NCBI RefSeq assembly: GCF_014191875.1
Contig: NZ_JACHXD010000001.1
Span: 62,001 to 126,000 of the forward strand
Direction: 5' to 3'
Source of the DNA: Pseudoduganella violacea
GTDB lineage: Bacteria; Pseudomonadota; Gammaproteobacteria; Burkholderiales; Burkholderiaceae_D
DNA length: 64,000 bases
Part shown: positions 26,652 through 33,539 of the stretch, one piece after another
Layout: each line of letters opens with the position of its first letter
Position numbering within the stretch: the stretch's first letter is position 1
Position numbers and translations under genes: made by a program
The notes under the pieces: generated by a model
Databases searched by the model: none
What the model was told of the DNA's origin: nothing
The model's input: the letters and a program-made list of their open reading frames with translations, nothing else

Positions 26652-26714
26652 GAGTTGCCGAGTGACTATTGGAATGGTAATTGCTTCATTCCAGAGCATT
26701 GAGTTGCTGAGTGA
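26652..26714 (+). repeat. Direct repeats flanking the sigma-54 promoter
   Basis: GAGTTGCCGAGTGA (26652-26665) and GAGTTGCTGAGTGA (26701-26714) are 13/14 identical and lie 49 bases apart, one just upstream of the -24 element and one just after the expected transcription start. Between them TGGAATG (26670-26676) and CATTCCA (26687-26693) form a 7-base inverted repeat across the promoter core. This layout suggests regulator binding sites, which I infer from symmetry alone. Confidence 0.5.
26670..26685 (+). promoter_or_regulatory. Sigma-54 (-24/-12) promoter of the four-gene cassette
   Basis: TGGAATG-GTAA-TTGCT has GG and GC exactly 10 bases apart (GG 26671-26672, GC 26683-26684), with a perfect TTGCT at -12 and 5 of 7 matches to TGGCACG at -24. 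The expected start is near 26696, giving a leader of about 46 bases before the GTG at 26742, nearly the same as for the PEP-CTERM gene promoter. A TTTACAG-like site (TCTTACAGT, 26568-26576) lies about 100 bases upstream, where sigma-54 activators bind. Confidence 0.6.
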
Positions 26715-26741
26715 ATGGTCGGTTTTTTGTGAGGAATTGTC

Positions 26742-27332
26742 GTGTCTAAGCGAGAACAGCAAGATGGAGCGTCCGGCCTGCCCCAGGCCGCGGACACCGC
26801 CTCCACCCCACTGCCGCCGCATGGCGTGGCGCGCCGCCGGCTCGGCAAGGCCGGCCTCGCCGCCACCGGCGTCCTGCTGACCATTAACAGCACCCCCGGC
26901 ATGGCCTGCGAAATCTGCACCACGCCGTCCGGCTCGCTGTCCGGCGGCCTGCAAAGCTACCGCGGGCCGAAGCCGGTCTGCGCCGGCCGCGTGCCGAGCT
27001 ACTGGACCACCCACACCTGGCCCAGCGGCACCTCGAGCAAGAAGTTTTCCAACATCTTCAGCTGCAACTACGCCAACAGCAAGACCTATGGCACCAGCAC
27101 GATGATGAATATGCTCAAGGGCCAGTCCTACGACTACCCGCAAAACTATGTCGGCGCCTACCTGACCGCGGCCTGGCTGAATGTGAAGGCCGGCCTGTCC
27201 ACCTTCCTCACCGAAGAGATGCTGAAAAAAATCTGGAGCGAATTCCAGAGCAAGGGCTATTACCAGCCCACGGCCGGCGTGAAGTGGTATAGCGACAAGA
27301 TCGCCGAATACCTGCGGGGCACGATGTACTGA
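26742..27332 (+). CDS. Tat-type secreted Cys-containing protein, family not recognised
   Basis: A 196-residue protein I cannot assign with certainty. GTG at 26742 follows GAGGAATT. A soluble N-terminal stretch of 30 residues precedes a twin-arginine-like signal, VARRRLGKAGLAATGVLL (residues 29-46), and a likely cut near PGMA/CEIC. The mature part has four cysteines (56, 59, 80, 108), and the motif VPSYWTTHTWP (84-94) recalls the GYWK-x-H-x-x-W-P motif of some secreted proteins. The rest is rich in Tyr, Ser and Trp. It heads an operon with PqqD-like, HprK-like and nucleotidyltransferase genes (1-base overlap with the next) behind a sigma-54 promoter, so it is a likely substrate of these enzymes. 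That role is inference. Confidence 0.7.
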   Translation: MSKREQQDGASGLPQAADTASTPLPPHGVARRRLGKAGLAATGVLLTINSTPGMACEICTTPSGSLSGGLQSYRGPKPVCAGRVPSYWTTHTWPSGTSSKKFSNIFSCNYANSKTYGTSTMMNMLKGQSYDYPQNYVGAYLTAAWLNVKAGLSTFLTEEMLKKIWSEFQSKGYYQPTAGVKWYSDKIAEYLRGTMY

Positions 27333-27589
27333 TGATGGCCCAGCGCTGGCGACTGGCGCCCGGCCAGACCCTGCTGCACCGTGGCTGGGACGGGGAATAC
27401 GTGGTCTACAACAGCCTGTCCGGCGACACCCATCTGCTCACGGCCGCCGCCATGGCGCTGCTGCTGGCCTTGCGCGAAGCGGAGGCCGACGCGGCGGCGC
27501 TGGCGCGGCGCCTGTCCCTGCCCGCGGCCGAAGACGCCGCCGACCTGCTGGCCGATCTGCAGGAACTCGATCTGGTCGAACCATGCTGA
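27332..27589 (+). CDS. PqqD-like peptide chaperone (HPr-rel-A system)
   Basis: An 85-residue PqqD-fold protein: WRLAPGQTLLHRGWDGEYVVYNSLSG, then THLLTAAAMALLLALREAEAD and a C-terminal helix with LLADLQELDLVEP, as in the PqqD relatives that accompany HprK-related kinase A. PqqD domains bind leader peptides of ribosomally made, modified peptides and hand them to the modifying enzyme. ATG at 27332 overlaps the previous stop (TGATG); an adjacent ATG at 27335 is possible. It overlaps the kinase gene by 7 bases, so the three proteins are made together. Confidence 0.82.
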   Translation: MMAQRWRLAPGQTLLHRGWDGEYVVYNSLSGDTHLLTAAAMALLLALREAEADAAALARRLSLPAAEDAADLLADLQELDLVEPC

Positions 27590-28503
27590 GCGTCGGCTCC
27601 CTGACGCGCGCCGAACTCGCCGCGCAACTGGCCGGCGGCGGCATCCGCCTGCGCACCGGCGCCTTCACCACCTGCCTGCGCAGCGCCATCCCCAGCCTGG
27701 CCGAGGGCATCGCCCTGCTGTATGCCGACTATCCGCTGCTGGCGGCGCACGACTTCGCCGATTTCCATCTGCAGCTGGTGCGCCCGCTCAACGCGCGGCG
27801 CTGGATCAAGCCCCAGGTCAAGCTGCTGTACGACCGCCGTTCGATCTTCAAGCCGCTGCCGCTGGACCAGGCCTTCCCCATGTTCGAGTGGGGACTGAAC
27901 TGGTGCGTGTCGAGCCGCGCCAACCGCTACCTGATCGTGCACGCCGCCGTGGTCGAGAAAGGCGGGCGCGCCCTGATCCTGCCGGCGCCGCCCGGCTCCG
28001 GCAAGAGCACCTTGTGCGCGGCGCTGGTGGGCCGGGGCGGCTGGCGCCTGCTGTCGGACGAGCTGACCCTGCTGCGCCTGGACGATGGCTTGCTGCATCC
28101 GCTGCCGCGCCCCGTCAGCTTGAAGAATGCCTCGATCGACATCATCGCGCGCTATGTGCCGCAGGCCGTCATGAGCCGCCCCGTGACCGATACCGTAAAA
28201 GGCACGGTGGCGCATATGCGCGCGCCGGCCGCCAGCATTGCGCGCAGCGGCGAGACGGCGCGGCCGGCCTGGGTGGTATTCCCGCGCTACGAGGCCGGCG
28301 CCGCCACCACGCTGGAAGCGCTGACGCCGGCCCACGCCTTCATGCTGCTGGCGCAGAACTGCTTCAACTACAGCCTGCTGGGTGCGCACGGCTTCACGGC
28401 GCTGGGCGGCCTGGTCGACCGCAGCCTGGGCTACAATTTCCGCTACAGTGTGCTGGACGAAGCGCTGGACGCTTTCGACCGGCTGCCGCCACCGCCCCTT
28501 TAA
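27583..28503 (+). CDS. HprK-related kinase A
   Basis: A 306-residue P-loop kinase related to the catalytic half of HPr kinase/phosphorylase. HAAVVEKGG at about residues 120-128 precedes the Walker A motif APPGSGKST (135-143), and LLSDELTLL (157-165) carries the acidic residues that bind Mg in HprK. It lacks the N-terminal HprK domain and is not part of a PTS context. HprK-like kinases of peptide clusters phosphorylate Ser residues of precursor peptides. Here the PqqD-like protein next to it suggests a peptide or protein substrate, for which the secreted protein encoded at 26742 is the obvious candidate. Confidence 0.85.
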   Translation: MLSVGSLTRAELAAQLAGGGIRLRTGAFTTCLRSAIPSLAEGIALLYADYPLLAAHDFADFHLQLVRPLNARRWIKPQVKLLYDRRSIFKPLPLDQAFPMFEWGLNWCVSSRANRYLIVHAAVVEKGGRALILPAPPGSGKSTLCAALVGRGGWRLLSDELTLLRLDDGLLHPLPRPVSLKNASIDIIARYVPQAVMSRPVTDTVKGTVAHMRAPAASIARSGETARPAWVVFPRYEAGAATTLEALTPAHAFMLLAQNCFNYSLLGAHGFTALGGLVDRSLGYNFRYSVLDEALDAFDRLPPPPL

Positions 28504-28515
28504 GCCCCGACCACC

Positions 28516-29604
28516 TTGCCGCCCGCCCCGCCCCTGCTGCTGAAAGTCTTGAGCCATCCCGAACAGGCGGGCGCGCTGACGCCGGCCGACTGGGATCTGC
28601 TGCTGCGCCAGGCCGGCAGCGCCAACCTGATGGCGGCCCTGCACGCGCTGCTGCAGGCGCGCGGCCTGCTGGCGGCGATTCCGGCCGCCGCGCGCGAGCA
28701 ACTCGATTGGGCCAGTGTGCTCGGCGAACGCCACCGCCAGGCCGTGCGCTGGGAAGTGCGACGCATCCGCCTGGCGCTGCGCGACCTCGGCATCCCCATC
28801 ATCCTGCTCAAGGGCGCGGCCTACACGCTGGCCGGCCTGCCGCCGGCCCAGGGCCGGCTGTTCTCCGACATCGATATCCTGGTGGCGGAAAGCGATCTGG
28901 ACCAGGTGGAAGCGGCGCTGATGCTGGCCGGCTGGGCCAGCACCCACCACGACGCCTACGACCAGCGCTACTACCGCGAATGGATGCACGAGCTGCCGCC
29001 CATGCAGCATATGCGGCGCGAGAGTCTGATCGATGTGCATCACGCCATCCTGCCGCGCACGGCGGTGCTGCAGCCCGATCCGCGCCTGCTGCGCGCCGCC
29101 GCCGTGGCGCTGCCAGACGACGATGGCTTGCTGACCTTCGCCCCGGCCGATATGGTGCTGCACAGCGCCACGCATTTATTCCATGATGGCGAACTGAATA
29201 ACGGCTTGCGCGACCTGGCCGACATCCACGGCCTGCTGCTGCACTTCGGCGCCCAGCCCGGCTTCTGGGATGGGCTGGCGCAGCGCGCCGTGCAGCTGCA
29301 TCTGCAGCGGCCCTTGTTCTACGCGCTGCGCTACTGCCAGCGCCTGCTGGCGACGCCGGTGCCGGCCAGCGCCAGCGCCGCCTGCGACAGCGGCCGTCCC
29401 GGCGCCGCCCTGCTGGCCCTGATGGATGCGCTGTTCGCGCGCGCTCTGCTGCCCGACCACGCCAGCTGCCAGGATGCGTACACGCCGGCCGCGCGCTTCC
29501 TGCTGTACATCCGCGCCAATTGGCTGCGCATGCCGCCGCTGCTGCTGGCGCGCCATTTATTCCACAAGGCTTTCCTCTCGCCGCGGGCAGCGGCGCCGGC
29601 CTGA
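28516..29604 (+). CDS. Nucleotidyltransferase family protein (uncharacterised NTP_transf_5 type)
   Basis: A 362-residue protein with the polymerase-beta-type nucleotidyltransferase signature of the uncharacterised family found in peptide-modification clusters. IILLKGAAYTLAG (95-107) and LFSDIDILV (115-123, catalytic Asp118 and Asp120) are the conserved core, followed by LIDVHHAI. The only suitable start is TTG at 28516, 12 bases after the kinase stop, so the N-terminus is uncertain. The fourth and last gene of the cassette; it could adenylylate or otherwise transfer a nucleotide to the substrate or to the kinase. No reaction has been shown for this family to my knowledge. Confidence 0.82.
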   Translation: MPPAPPLLLKVLSHPEQAGALTPADWDLLLRQAGSANLMAALHALLQARGLLAAIPAAAREQLDWASVLGERHRQAVRWEVRRIRLALRDLGIPIILLKGAAYTLAGLPPAQGRLFSDIDILVAESDLDQVEAALMLAGWASTHHDAYDQRYYREWMHELPPMQHMRRESLIDVHHAILPRTAVLQPDPRLLRAAAVALPDDDGLLTFAPADMVLHSATHLFHDGELNNGLRDLADIHGLLLHFGAQPGFWDGLAQRAVQLHLQRPLFYALRYCQRLLATPVPASASAACDSGRPGAALLALMDALFARALLPDHASCQDAYTPAARFLLYIRANWLRMPPLLLARHLFHKAFLSPRAAAPA

Positions 29605-29664
29605 ACACGGGTGGAAAAACCACAGCGCCGCCTACGCAAATACAACGATGCGGCAAGCAGGGCT

Positions 29665-29673
29665 TGCTACAAT
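29665..29673 (+). promoter_or_regulatory. Extended -10 promoter before the GAF gene
   Basis: TG-C-TACAAT is an extended -10 element (TG at 29665-29666, TACAAT at 29668-29673), 31 bases before the ATG at 29705. No clear -35 is needed for such promoters. A small inverted repeat GCAC...GTGC lies between it and the start codon. Confidence 0.45.
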
Positions 29674-29704
29674 AGGTGCACGGATTTTGTGCAAGGCGGC
29701 CGCC

Positions 29705-30472
29705 ATGAATCAAACCGAAAACCTGTTGATCAAGCTGCAGGACATGTCGCAGTTCCTGGCCAGCGGCTCGCTCAACGACAACCTCAATGAGCAAGCGGCG
29801 ATGACGGCCGCCCTGGTCGGCGCCGAAACCTGCTCGGTGATGCTGCTGAACGAAGGCGACGGCGACGAGATGCGCATGAGCGTGTGCGCCAGCCACGGCC
29901 CGCTGCCGCCGGCTGCCCTGCAAGTGAAGGTGGGCCGCGGCGAAGGCATTGCCGGCCACGTGCTGGCCAGCGGCCGCTCGCTGCTGGTGGAAGACATCGC
30001 CAATTCCCAGTTCGCCCACCTGGCGCGCCGCGCCAGCGATCCGCGCCGCAGCCTGATGCTGGCGCCGATCCGCATCGACGCCAAGGTGGTCGGCATGCTC
30101 AATGCAAGCTGCAGCCAGGCCAAGGCCTGCTTCAGCTCGGTCGACCTGCACCTGCTCGATGTGATCGCCCTGTTCATCGGCAAATCGATCCAGGTGCAGC
30201 AGCTGCAAAGCATCCTCAACTCGCGCTTCACCCAGCTGGCCATGCTGCAGGATGTGCGCGGCAAAGTCGAAGACAGCGGCATCACGGCCTACCAGCACCC
30301 CGACCAGATCGCGCGCATCCTGGCCAAGTCCTTCTTCAAGGAGATGACACGGGCCGGTTTCGATTCCGCCCAGATCGTGCAGGCCGCGTCGGAAATCATC
30401 ACCCAGTTGAACAGCAATCTGCAACGCCACAGCGAGCGCGCCGCGCGCCGCGAGGATGGCGCTCTGCACTGA
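29705..30472 (+). CDS. GAF-domain protein
   Basis: A 255-residue soluble protein with one GAF domain (about residues 20-160): CSVMLLNEGDGDEMRMSVCASHGPLP, GRGEGIAGHVLASGRSLLVEDI and RRSLMLAPIRIDAKVVGMLNASC. A helical segment of about 90 residues follows, without a kinase, GGDEF or EAL domain. GAF domains bind small ligands such as cyclic nucleotides or haem, or mediate dimerisation. The ATG at 29705 has an AAGG site about 10 bases upstream. It is followed 8 bases later by the lytic transglycosylase gene, so the two may be co-transcribed. The signal it senses cannot be read from sequence. Confidence 0.85.
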   Translation: MNQTENLLIKLQDMSQFLASGSLNDNLNEQAAMTAALVGAETCSVMLLNEGDGDEMRMSVCASHGPLPPAALQVKVGRGEGIAGHVLASGRSLLVEDIANSQFAHLARRASDPRRSLMLAPIRIDAKVVGMLNASCSQAKACFSSVDLHLLDVIALFIGKSIQVQQLQSILNSRFTQLAMLQDVRGKVEDSGITAYQHPDQIARILAKSFFKEMTRAGFDSAQIVQAASEIITQLNSNLQRHSERAARREDGALH

Positions 30473-30480
30473 GCCGCATC

Positions 30481-31341
30481 ATGCCTGTCCGCCGCATTCC
30501 TCCCCTGTCCTTCTTGCTGGGTCTACTCGGCGCGGCGGCCGCCTGCGCCCAGAATGCGCAAGTGCTGACCGAGCAGGCGGTGCGCCATGAACACGGCGAA
30601 GGCATGCCGCGCGATCTGCCGCAGGCGGCCACGCTGTATTGCCGCGCCGCCCGGCTCGGCGCGCCGGAAGCCCAGTATGCGCTGGGCTGGATGTACGCCA
30701 ATGGCCGTGGCGTGGCGCGCAGCGACGCCACGGCCGGCCGCCTGTTCGCGCTGGCGGCGGAACAGGGCCATGCCCAGGCGCGCAATATGCTCGCGCTGAC
30801 CCCGCCGCTGGCGGGCGCCGCCCTGCCCGACTGCATGGCGCCCGATCCGCCGCTGCTGGTCGATTTCGAACCGGAGCCGGAGTATGTGGCGGCCAGCCGC
30901 AGCGTACGCCTGCTGGTGGACCGGCTGGCGCCGCAGTTCGACATCGATCCGCACTTCGCGATGGCGGTGATCGCGGTCGAATCGGGCTTCAACGCGAAAG
31001 CCGTCTCGCCCAAGAACGCCCAGGGCTTGATGCAGCTGATCCCGGAAACGGCGCAACGCTTCCGCGTCAAGGATACTTTCGACCCGGAAGCGAATATCCG
31101 CGGCGGCCTGGCATATCTGCAATGGCTGCTGGCCTGCTTCGAAGGCAATGTGCAACTGGTGGCGGCGGCCTACAATGCCGGCGAAAAAGCCGTGGCCAGT
31201 TATGGCGGCGTGCCGCCCTATGCCGAAACGCGCGACTATGTGCAAAAGATCGCCCGTCTCTACCGTCCCGCCAGCCACCCCTACCGCGCCGGCCTGGCCG
31301 CCGGCTTCCTGCAGACGGTCGGCGCGCGCAAGCCGCGCTGA
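30481..31341 (+). CDS. Lytic transglycosylase with Sel1-like repeats
   Basis: A 286-residue secreted enzyme. A signal peptide (PLSFLLGLLGAAAACAQ) leads to Sel1/TPR-like repeats with APEAQYALGWMYANGRGVARS (about residues 60-80), then a Slt/MltC-type lysozyme domain. The catalytic Glu is in AVIAVESGFNAKAVS, followed by AQGLMQLIPETAQRF and AAYNAGEKAVASYGGVPPY. It cuts peptidoglycan glycan strands and could open the wall for the export machinery, which fits the context; a general cell-wall role is equally possible. Confidence 0.92.
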   Translation: MPVRRIPPLSFLLGLLGAAAACAQNAQVLTEQAVRHEHGEGMPRDLPQAATLYCRAARLGAPEAQYALGWMYANGRGVARSDATAGRLFALAAEQGHAQARNMLALTPPLAGAALPDCMAPDPPLLVDFEPEPEYVAASRSVRLLVDRLAPQFDIDPHFAMAVIAVESGFNAKAVSPKNAQGLMQLIPETAQRFRVKDTFDPEANIRGGLAYLQWLLACFEGNVQLVAAAYNAGEKAVASYGGVPPYAETRDYVQKIARLYRPASHPYRAGLAAGFLQTVGARKPR

Positions 31342-31360
31342 ACCGGCATCACGGCCCCGC

Positions 31361-31389
31361 AAAAAAACTGCCCGGCAAGCCGGGCAGTT
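31361..31389 (-). terminator. Rho-independent terminator of the PEP-CTERM gene
   Basis: On the minus strand AACTGCCCGGC and GCCGGGCAGTT form an 11-base perfect stem with a 2-base loop (complement of 31366-31389), followed by seven T residues. It lies 20 bases after the stop of the PEP-CTERM gene and 20 bases beyond the transglycosylase stop. Confidence 0.9.
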
Positions 31390-31408
31390 AGTGTGTGCTG
31401 CGAGAGTC

Positions 31409-32284
31409 TTATTGTTTGCGGCGGCGCAGCCCGGCCAAACCTGCCAGACCCAGACCGACCAGGGCCAGCGATGCAGGCTCAGGCACTTTGATGGCGCGGA
31501 TCGGATCGTTGATGAAACCGGCAAAGCAGGTGCCGTTATTGACTTCGGCGGCGGTGCAAGTACCGGAGCCGAGGTCGGCGCCGTTCACGCTCAGCGTGAA
31601 TTTACCGTCCAGGTCGTGACCGAAGAGGCCGTTGGTATCCCATTGCGAGGCCGCGGTGCCGCCTGCCACGTCGGCGAAGAAGGAACCTTTGCCGTCGGTC
31701 GGCAGGGTCACGCCCGAAGTCTGCTGCACCATGGTGGCCAGGGTTTCATCGGCCGTTGGATCGGTACCGCCGGCCACGTTCAGGGTTTGCTTGCCGACGC
31801 CGAATTCCAGCTTCAGGTAGGCCGGGCCAAAGCCCGACAGCAGCGAGTGCATATCGTAAGCGGTGCGGCCGCCCGGCGCTGCATTGTAGTTCGAGTTCAG
31901 GGCCAGCAGGTCCACATTGCTGCGGTACACATCCAGGTGGATCTTGCCGTCGCCGATGCCGCCGGTCGCGCCCACGTTATAGATGTCGAAGGTGCCGCCG
32001 GAATTGGCCACGATATTCTGGTCGGCCACGCCGTACAGCATGTAGTACAGATAGGTGCCGTCGGAGGTGCCGTAGTTCCAGTTCTGGCCGCCGACGCCCT
32101 GGATCTGGGTGATCGAACCGATGCCCCAGGTGCTTTCATTGGTGCCGGCCCAGAGATTGGTTTCCGTGGTCAAACCCACCAGCTTGATATTCAGGTTGCC
32201 GGTCAGCGCATCCAGGGTGGTTGCAGAGGCGCCCATTGCAGCGAAGGCCAAGGACGATGCGACAAGTAGTTTCTTGAGTGACAT
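31409..32284 (-). CDS. PEP-CTERM sorting-domain protein
   Basis: The exosortase substrate in this window: 291 residues, with a signal peptide (MSLKKLLVASSLAFAAMGASA) and a C-terminal sorting signal: VPEP motif, a hydrophobic helix ALVGLGLAGLAGL and the basic tail RRRKQ. The mature part is rich in Gly, Ala, Asn and Thr, as in proteins of the extracellular matrix, with three Cys only in one short region near residue 250. The start is the ATG at 32284 with GGAGATCC upstream, not the longer in-frame option. It has its own sigma-54 promoter and its own terminator, so it is a single-gene unit. XrtA is expected to cut near the VPEP motif. Confidence 0.95.
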   Translation of the reverse strand: MSLKKLLVASSLAFAAMGASATTLDALTGNLNIKLVGLTTETNLWAGTNESTWGIGSITQIQGVGGQNWNYGTSDGTYLYYMLYGVADQNIVANSGGTFDIYNVGATGGIGDGKIHLDVYRSNVDLLALNSNYNAAPGGRTAYDMHSLLSGFGPAYLKLEFGVGKQTLNVAGGTDPTADETLATMVQQTSGVTLPTDGKGSFFADVAGGTAASQWDTNGLFGHDLDGKFTLSVNGADLGSGTCTAAEVNNGTCFAGFINDPIRAIKVPEPASLALVGLGLAGLAGLRRRKQ

Positions 32285-32340
32285 TTTGTGGATCTCCATT
32301 TTTGTTGAGAGCGCCGTCTGTCTAGCGTCAGCATCCATTA

Positions 32341-32356
32341 AGCAAGCCGCATGCCA
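32341..32356 (-). promoter_or_regulatory. Sigma-54 (-24/-12) promoter of the PEP-CTERM gene
   Basis: On the minus strand the sequence reads TGGCATG-CGGC-TTGCT, a near-perfect -24/-12 element (6 of 7 and 5 of 5 matches to TGGCACG and TTGCW, with GG and GC exactly 10 bases apart). The expected start is near 32330, giving a leader of about 46 bases. PrsR, encoded at 56035-57399, is a sigma-54 activator and the natural candidate regulator. The rest of the 400-base gap between this gene and the ThiF-like gene holds the repeats listed below and no gene that I can see. Confidence 0.75.
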
Positions 32357-32442
32357 CTTTGCTGCGATTCAGGGTTTTCCGAGGGAGCTGGCCGCATTTC
32401 CGACGGCCTGCGGCACGGCCGCCGACTCACTTTCAAACACGG

Positions 32443-32598
32443 CTGTAAAGAAAGCCGACACCGTCTGCCGGCTGTGGCCGCTACAGCCCTTGCCGGACTG
32501 ACAAATAGGAAAATGACTAGGACAGAAGCCTTGAATTGACGCGGTTTACAGTCCGCATGGCAACAAGAAAGCGGCGCGCCTTGTTCTTACTGTAAAGA
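32443..32598. promoter_or_regulatory. Candidate activator sites with a TTTACAG core
   Basis: CTGTAAAGA occurs at 32443-32451 and again at 32590-32598, and the reverse form TTTACAGT at 32545-32552, which also forms the loop of a small GCGG...CCGC hairpin. Seen from the PEP-CTERM promoter they lie about 90, 190 and 235 bases upstream, the range used by sigma-54 activators. The spread-out position between two divergent genes means they could also serve the ThiF-like gene. Assignment to PrsR is inference. Confidence 0.4.
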
Positions 32599-32684
32599 TT
32601 CCCGACATTGGCGAATTTAATGACGGGGCTGTTTGAAATTGCTATATCCTGTAAGCCATTTCCTAACCGGCGAGCGAGGTCATC

Positions 32685-33530
32685 ATGGCTACGGTTTTCA
32701 ACTACGACACCTTTGTCACCCGCAATGAAGGTTATGTCAGTCCCGCCACCCAGGCGAAAATCAAGGACAGCAGCCTGCTGATCGCCGGCAATGGCCTGGG
32801 CAGCTCCACCGCCATCTGCGCCGCCCGCATGGGCTTCCGCAAATTCGTGCTGATCGATGGCGACACGGTGGACGCGCATAATCTGAACCGCCAGTTCTTC
32901 GACTTCGACGATATCGGCACGCCCAAGGCGGCGGCGCTGAAAAAGCATATCCTGCGCATCAATCCGGAAGCGGAAGTGGAAGCCATCGTCGCCAATCTGG
33001 ACAAGAGCAATGCGGCCCAGTTGGTGGGCATGGTCGACATCATCTTCGACACCATCGACTTCCTCGACCTGGAAGCCATCCTGCACCTGCACACCTCGGC
33101 GCGCAGCCTGGGCAAGCCCATCTTCACGGCCCTCTCCATCGGCCAGGGTGCCGGCGTGCTGTACTTCCCGCCCAATGCGCCCGGTTCGCTGGCCGAGATC
33201 ATCGCGCACGACGTCAGCCAGGCCACCACGGAAGGCGACGCCAGCTATTCGAATGTGTTCGGCAAGATCATGGCGCGCATCGGCGCCCACCTCGACCGCC
33301 AGGTGGTGGAACAGGTGGCGCGCGCGCTGACCATCATGGAAGACGGCCGCCCTTGCCCCGCCTCGCAGCTGGCGGTGGGCAGCTTCACGGTGGCGGCCAT
33401 GGCGGTGTCGATGATGCACGATATGCTGGCCGGCCTGCCCGTGCCGCAGTCGCCGCAGATCGTGGTGCACAGCTTCAAGAACCACGTCACCAAATTGATC
33501 GACATCAGCAGCGACGCGCCGGCCGCCTGA
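32685..33530 (+). CDS. E1/ThiF/MoeB-like adenylating-fold protein
   Basis: A 281-residue protein with the Rossmann-like fold of E1 enzymes. GNGLGSST (35-42) is the nucleotide loop, DGDTVDAHNLNRQFF (58-72) supplies the conserved Asp, Asn and Arg, and VDIIFDTIDFLDL (117-129) is the third motif. Unlike MoeB/ThiF it has no CxxC zinc pairs and only two Cys (45 and 224), so sulfur-carrier chemistry as in MoeB is doubtful. ATG at 32685 follows GCGAGG. It converges on the first acyltransferase gene with a 9-base gap. E1-like proteins activate C-terminal carboxylates; in amino-acid-tailoring pathways they also act on other acids. The substrate here is unknown. Confidence 0.85.
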   Translation: MATVFNYDTFVTRNEGYVSPATQAKIKDSSLLIAGNGLGSSTAICAARMGFRKFVLIDGDTVDAHNLNRQFFDFDDIGTPKAAALKKHILRINPEAEVEAIVANLDKSNAAQLVGMVDIIFDTIDFLDLEAILHLHTSARSLGKPIFTALSIGQGAGVLYFPPNAPGSLAEIIAHDVSQATTEGDASYSNVFGKIMARIGAHLDRQVVEQVARALTIMEDGRPCPASQLAVGSFTVAAMAVSMMHDMLAGLPVPQSPQIVVHSFKNHVTKLIDISSDAPAA

Positions 33531-33539
33531 AGCGGCTGC

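Noticed and set aside
32558..32573. TGGCAAC-AAGA-AAGCG before the ThiF-like gene as another sigma-54 promoter
   Set aside because: Spacing is right, but the -12 element has only GC of TTGC; too weak to list.
200..33530. MoaD/ThiS-like protein (200-469) as the partner of the E1-like protein (32685-33530)
   Set aside because: More than 32 kb apart, with no link in the operons, and the E1-like protein lacks the zinc Cys pairs of MoeB/ThiF.
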